Source: Desulfobacterales bacterium (GTDB lineage: Bacteria > Desulfobacterota > Desulfobacteria > Desulfobacterales > 4be13). Taken from it: DNA of 15,862 bases. Numbering within the stretch: the first letter of the stretch is position 1; each line of letters starts with the position of its first letter. The DNA lies in the NCBI GenBank assembly GCA_029934695.1, contig JAOZLU010000102.1, positions 1 through 15,862 of the forward strand. Reading direction: 5' to 3'. Both the position numbers and the translations under genes were made by a program. Under the pieces are notes generated by a model. It was not told the DNA's origin and searched no databases. It saw only the letters and a list, made by a program, of their open reading frames with translations. Below, piece by piece: positions 13,208 to 15,862 of the stretch.

Positions 13208-14122
13208 TTATTTAATAAAATCATATATATATTTACTCGCCACAAAAAGAACGCAGAAACATAAAATCAGTTTGATTACATTTACAGGAACATGCTTCTG
13301 ACATCTTGCTCCGAGATACATACCGGCAAAACCGCCTGCTCCGAAAAGAAATCCGAGATACCAGTCGGGAGCAACAGATATACCGGAATAAACATAAGAC
13401 AAAACCTGATATGTAATAACACCGGCTATCGAAGTTACGAAAGTTCCCATGAGGGATGCACCGGCAACCGCATAAACAGGAAGATGGAAAAATGCGACAA
13501 AGAATGGAGCAATAATTGCTCCGCCTCCGATACCATATATACCGCCTATGATACCCACAATGAAACAAAGTGAGAAAACACCGGGAACAGAAAAAATATA
13601 TTTCTGCCCTCCAAATCTGAATTCTGCCTGTTTCACAGAGAAACGGGTTTCTGTAATGACAAAATCTGTTTTGTCCTTTGCAGATTCGTTGTTCTGAACA
13701 GTCTCTTTTCGTTTGATTATATCTGAGAACAGTTTTATGCCTATATACAATAATACAAATCCTGCAAAAGATTTGAAATCTTTTGAATCAGGAAGATATT
13801 CCAGCCGAACCCATGCACCGATTAACACACCCGGCAAAGTTCCGATTATCACAGCCCATGTCAGAGGCCAAACCATGCGTTTTTCTTTTACATACCGCCA
13901 TACTCCGCTCGGAATAGCAATAATGTTGAACAACTGATTTGTCCCGCTTACTGACGGTGTTGTATAGTTCAATATACTCATTTGAAACGGTAGCAGCACA
14001 AAAGCACCTGATACTCCGCCCATTGATGTAAAAAAAGATACAGCAAATGCGACCAGTGGCGGAATAAATATCCATGTTGTTACACCCGAAACCGGGAAAG
14101 TAATATAAAACAAATCTGTCAT
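13208..14122 (-). CDS. TauE/SafE-family membrane exporter carried as an integron cassette
   Basis: This 304-residue membrane protein is of the TauE/SafE family, whose characterised or proposed members export sulfite or other organosulfur anions. The two-fold family repeat is visible: GGVSGAFVLLPF (about 35-46) and GGIYGIGGGAIIAPF (about 193-207), each at the head of a bundle of about four membrane segments separated by a charged loop (about 137-175). I chose the start at 14122 because AGAGGGG lies just upstream; the longer frame to 14275 reads through hairpin repeats. The gene fills a cassette: GTTAGGC (14167-14161), 38 bases of leader, the gene, then attC. Substrate is unknown. Codon choice and AT content look unlike the glp genes, as expected for a cassette. 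Confidence 0.88.
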   Translation of the reverse strand: MTDLFYITFPVSGVTTWIFIPPLVAFAVSFFTSMGGVSGAFVLLPFQMSILNYTTPSVSGTNQLFNIIAIPSGVWRYVKEKRMVWPLTWAVIIGTLPGVLIGAWVRLEYLPDSKDFKSFAGFVLLYIGIKLFSDIIKRKETVQNNESAKDKTDFVITETRFSVKQAEFRFGGQKYIFSVPGVFSLCFIVGIIGGIYGIGGGAIIAPFFVAFFHLPVYAVAGASLMGTFVTSIAGVITYQVLSYVYSGISVAPDWYLGFLFGAGGFAGMYLGARCQKHVPVNVIKLILCFCVLFVASKYIYDFIK

Positions 14123-14160
14123 TAACACCCCTCTGATGTGATATTTAAGAGGATTTAAGA

Positions 14161-14180
14161 GCCTAACAGTGTTGATATAT
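14161..14180 (-). other. attI-like recombination site at the cassette start
   Basis: Minus strand 14173-14161 reads AACACTGTTAGGC, an exact GTTRRRY core box preceded closely by an inverted AAC. This is much like the end of class 1 attI (ACAAAGTTAGGC). It lies 38 bases before the tauE start, exactly where the insertion point of the first cassette should be, and no second half-palindrome of attC type is visible beyond it. The hairpin-rich leader related to the intI upstream region continues on its far side. It could alternatively be the last box of a degraded attC. Confidence 0.6.
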
Positions 14181-14299
14181 GGAAAAATTTTCCACATATC
14201 ACCCTTAATGCGATGGAAAAATTCCCACCTATTGAAATATTGCATCACATGGAAAATCCCCTCTGAATTTTCCATTTACTTACTGTATCAGTTAATATA
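14168..14299. repeat. Diverged third unit of the hairpin array
   Basis: The same design as the 1-258 repeat appears here in diverged form. GATAT...GGAAAA (from 14174) pairs with TTTTCC...ATATC (to 14200), and ATGGAAAAT (14249-14257) pairs with ATTTTCCAT (14267-14275). A TATTGAAATATT motif lies between them in the place of TATTGCGATATT. It lies between the attI-like box and the intI-start-like sequence, so it is probably the leader of the same integron. Confidence 0.75.
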
Positions 14300-14319
14300 A
14301 TGGAAAGCAAGGAAAAAAG
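14300..14319 (+). other. Relic resembling the start of intI
   Basis: ATGGAAAGCAAGGAAAAAAG resembles the first codons of intI at 287 (ATGGAAAGCAGAAAAAAATT) and follows a hairpin unit just as intI does. Homology stops after about 20 bases, where repeat copy 2 begins. It may be the scar of a tandem duplication of the intI leader plus start. The match is short, so this is tentative. Confidence 0.35.
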
Positions 14320-14576
14320 CAGGTGGAATAAATGGAAAAATTCTGCACATTTTTTCCATGTATTGCGATATTGTACGAGATAAAGTGGAAAATTCCTTAT
14401 GATTTTTCCACTTACATTATACAGGGACATGAAAATTCCCTCTGTTTCCCATGTCAGCTTATATGATAAAAGAACAAAAAAATCGGACAGAACAACAGAT
14501 AGAAAAAATTATGCAACATTTTCCATGTATTGCGATATTAAGTGGCCTGAAATGGAAAATTCCTCCTGATTTTTCT
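14320..14576 (+). repeat. Hairpin-array repeat, copy 2
   Basis: This is the direct repeat of 1-258, offset by 14319 bases up to the A run near 165 and by 14318 after it. It is identical over the first ~162 bases and diverged in the last ~95. In copy 1 the sequence continues into intI; here it continues into a decayed transposase instead. The region 14123-14537 contains no gene, only the attI-like box and the three hairpin units. Confidence 0.92.
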
Positions 14577-14807
14577 CTTTTCTTTTTGAGATATTATATT
14601 TTTTAATACTATATCTGCTTCCTCTTTATGTATTATTCCGGCGCGGCAAAGCCCGAAACGCTTTTTGGCTTCAGACAGCCAATACAGCCACCGTTTTTTA
14701 TCTTTTGAAAATTTCAGCAGAAATTCTCTTTTATGACACCGATGGGTTATGTGCCATGCATGTCCGGGTATATGATGTCTGTTCGCTCTTGTGTCAGTTT
14801 TCTGTTC
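14538..14807 (-). pseudogene. Y1/REP-associated transposase remnant
   Basis: The minus-strand frame opening after a TAA at 14810-14808 reads TRANRHHIPGHAWHITHRCH, then KREFLLKFSKDKKRWLYWL, then SEAKKRFGLC. This is the N-terminal signature of the IS200-like/REP-associated tyrosine (Y1) transposase family. These single-strand nucleases act on hairpin repeats. After FGLC the family's HUH region (normally a SNHIHLL-like motif) is missing; the frame instead gives RAGIIHKEEADIVL, a lysine-rich tail, and then runs into repeat copy 2, stopping at 14538. There is no start codon. It is clearly inactive. Its junction with a hairpin repeat is notable, given the family's substrate. Confidence 0.75.
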
Positions 14808-14899
14808 TTAAAATCACCTTTTTGGTATCAAAAAAGTAGTTTTAAGAGCAAATAATGCCTTTCTTTATCATCTATATTTTATAAATTCAGCATCTTGGC

Positions 14900-14914
14900 T
14901 TGGTCCGACCCCAA
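14900..14914 (+). repeat. Left 15-base terminal inverted repeat of a nucleotidyltransferase module
   Basis: TTGGTCCGACCCCAA is the exact reverse complement of 15813-15827. The two copies face each other 0.9 kb apart around the gene group at 14996-15756. No direct target duplication is evident outside them. Confidence 0.8.
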
Positions 14915-14952
14915 GCCCCACCAAACCCCAAGCCCCACACCCCAAGCCCCAC
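14909..14952 (+). repeat. Three direct copies of CCCCAAGCCCCAC
   Basis: The 13-base unit occurs at 14909-14921, 14926-14938 and 14940-14952, the first overlapping the inner end of the left inverted repeat. A partial GCCCCACAGG follows. Only this side of the module carries the array. It could be iterated protein-binding sites or the product of slippage. Otherwise the 14808-14995 interval contains nothing I recognise. Confidence 0.8.
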
Positions 14953-14995
14953 AGCAGGCCCCACAGGAGTGAATTCCACATCGGGAAAAATTTTC

Positions 14996-15184
14996 TCATT
15001 CGTCATTTCCGATACCCGCCCACAGTTCGTCAAGCGGCATTGTCTCACCGCTCATGGCTCCCTCCCAGCCCTGTCGGAAGCTGATTTCCGCCGGTTTCAG
15101 CGTTATGCTCTCACGGAAAACCCGCACGATGTTCAGCAAAGCCGGGCTAATCTTCGGGATTTTCTTTTTCCAACCATGCGACAT
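14996..15184 (-). CDS. Small ORF downstream of the nucleotidyltransferase, possibly antitoxin-like
   Basis: This frame of 62 residues or fewer overlaps the nucleotidyltransferase end by 38 bases. The tail (SFRQGWEGAMSGETMPLDEL then W) has the charged, amphipathic look of VapB/RelB-type antitoxin C-termini, but no DNA-binding domain is visible. The start is uncertain: 15184 ATG has no good ribosome site, and the protein-like part begins around residue 17. It could be a real third gene of the module or chance coding. Confidence 0.35.
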   Translation of the reverse strand: MSHGWKKKIPKISPALLNIVRVFRESITLKPAEISFRQGWEGAMSGETMPLDELWAGIGNDE

Positions 15185-15602
15185 CCGCTTTGTCTTTGGG
15201 ACGTCCGGTTTTTCTCTTATTTCGGAGAAGATGCGGACGGCTGATAACCTGCACTTTCATATCTTCGACTGTAATTTCCTTTCGCAAAGCCCACGCACCC
15301 TCAAACGTCACTCCGTCAATTGAGGTCAGAATGTCAATACGTCTCGGAACCACACCGATCTGGAAGATCAAATCAGGCTTTTTCAGATCATCCGTTGTGA
15401 GATCGAACAGCGGAGCCCCGAATTTTATCAGAGCCTTTACGACACGTTCCGCATTTTCTTCGGAGCATCTTATCCAGAGGTCAATATCCCCCGTCGCCCT
15501 CACAAATCCGTGAGCAGCCAGAGCGTATGCCCCCACAACCAGGTATTCAACTTTTTCCTCGTTGAATGCTGACAATATGTCTCGGAAGTCCGGATTCAGC
15601 AA
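15147..15602 (-). CDS. Nucleotidyltransferase of the MNT / DUF6036-like type
   Basis: This 151-residue protein carries a minimal nucleotidyltransferase core. VEYLVVGAYALAAHGFVRAT (18-37) corresponds to the GG/GS-containing helix-loop, followed by GDIDLWI with metal ligands D39 and D41. A third acidic position lies near RRIDILTSI. The tail RPHLLRNKRKTGRPKDKADV is typical of this stand-alone family. Such proteins resemble the AbiEii-type and MNT enzymes of toxin-antitoxin and abortive infection systems, but the target is unknown. It starts inside the 3' end of a small upstream gene (56-base overlap), indicating coupling. The pair lies within the 15-base inverted repeats. The frame is complete. 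Confidence 0.85.
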   Translation of the reverse strand: MLNPDFRDILSAFNEEKVEYLVVGAYALAAHGFVRATGDIDLWIRCSEENAERVVKALIKFGAPLFDLTTDDLKKPDLIFQIGVVPRRIDILTSIDGVTFEGAWALRKEITVEDMKVQVISRPHLLRNKRKTGRPKDKADVAWLEKENPED

Positions 15603-15756
15603 GAGACTCTCCTTTGAATGCCCATGCGTCGAGTGCCACCTGCCACATCATGCCGATTCTTTCTGACGGCGTGGTGTTTCGCAAATCCGAGTCACTGTCC
15701 TGTCCGTGCAGGCTGACAATTCGGACAGCACGCATTCTGTCTTTTCTCTTATTCAT
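15547..15756 (-). CDS. Small partner protein of the nucleotidyltransferase
   Basis: This is a 69-residue protein. I placed the start at 15756, where AGGA lies about ten bases upstream, rather than at the in-frame 15783. Its core, TTPSERIGMMWQVALDAWAF, ending ESGLPRHIVSIQRGK, follows a pattern I associate with small ORFs that sit just upstream of stand-alone nucleotidyltransferases. Its function is unknown; a toxin or antitoxin partner is the obvious guess. It overlaps the nucleotidyltransferase start by 56 bases. Confidence 0.7.
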   Translation of the reverse strand: MNKRKDRMRAVRIVSLHGQDSDSDLRNTTPSERIGMMWQVALDAWAFKGESLAESGLPRHIVSIQRGKS

Positions 15757-15812
15757 GACGATTTTCCTACTAAAACGATTCATTATTCTGAGGCATAACT
15801 GAAGGGTCTCGA

Positions 15813-15827
15813 TTGGGGTCGGACCAA
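15813..15827 (-). repeat. Right 15-base terminal inverted repeat of the nucleotidyltransferase module
   Basis: TTGGGGTCGGACCAA on the + strand is the exact partner of 14900-14914. The sequence after it, to the window end, contains no recognisable gene. Confidence 0.8.
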
Positions 15828-15862
15828 ACTATCATACTGCAATTCAATCATATTCATTCCAG

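Noticed and set aside
14123..14275. Longer start for the TauE-family protein
   Set aside because: The extension reads through the attI-like box and hairpin repeats; 14122 has a good ribosome binding site and starts the family homology.
15147..15602. Second HEPN/MNT pair
   Set aside because: The nucleotidyltransferase is of a different, longer type and its small partner lacks the HEPN helical pattern.
1..15862. Simple circular contig with terminal overlap
   Set aside because: The second repeat copy is internal (14320) and is followed by 1.3 kb of different sequence, so plain end overlap does not explain it.

Overview
The window looks like accessory DNA from a repeat-rich environmental bacterium. 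A glycerol uptake operon is interleaved with selfish and defence-type modules, and an integron is present. The protein families and the many intergenic hairpin repeats would fit a sulfate-reducing Desulfobacterota genome, but that is inference from style and no taxonomic marker gene is present. The window opens exactly on a 258-base repeat whose second copy begins at 14320, so base 1 may be a contig end.

Layout. (1) 1-1279: hairpin-rich repeat followed by an intact integron integrase gene (intI, + strand). (2) 1294-12433, nearly all on the minus strand: the glycerol ABC transporter operon in its usual order, glpT (ATPase), glpP and glpQ (permeases), a DUF2160 small membrane protein, glpV (binding protein), glpK (kinase). 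The reading frames look intact, but four junctions are filled with other DNA. A PD-(D/E)XK-like ORF lies between glpQ and the DUF2160 gene. A group II intron domain V remnant plus a truncated rhuM lie between DUF2160 and glpV. A HEPN/MNT toxin-antitoxin pair and an IS607-type element (tnpA/tnpB) lie between glpV and glpK. The second ATPase gene, glpS, normally ahead of glpT, is not in the window; a broken AAA ATPase gene occupies that place. (3) 13133-14319: on the minus strand, an attI-like site, a tauE/safE-type exporter gene and an attC site form a textbook integron gene cassette. (4) 14320-14807: the second copy of the opening repeat, running into a decayed Y1 (REP-associated) transposase. 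(5) 14900-15827: perfect 15-base inverted repeats enclosing a nucleotidyltransferase gene and its small partner(s).

How it fits together. GlpV, GlpP, GlpQ and GlpT (perhaps with a GlpS encoded elsewhere, and with the DUF2160 protein) would import glycerol, which GlpK phosphorylates to glycerol-3-phosphate. The most notable point is that the integron parts lie at opposite ends of the window: intI with its leader at the left, and attI, cassette and attC at the right. If the two direct repeats are recombined or joined, a canonical integron appears (cassette <- attI - hairpin leader - intI ->). The glp block therefore sits between direct repeats that should allow excision or amplification, or else the assembly has broken at this repeat.
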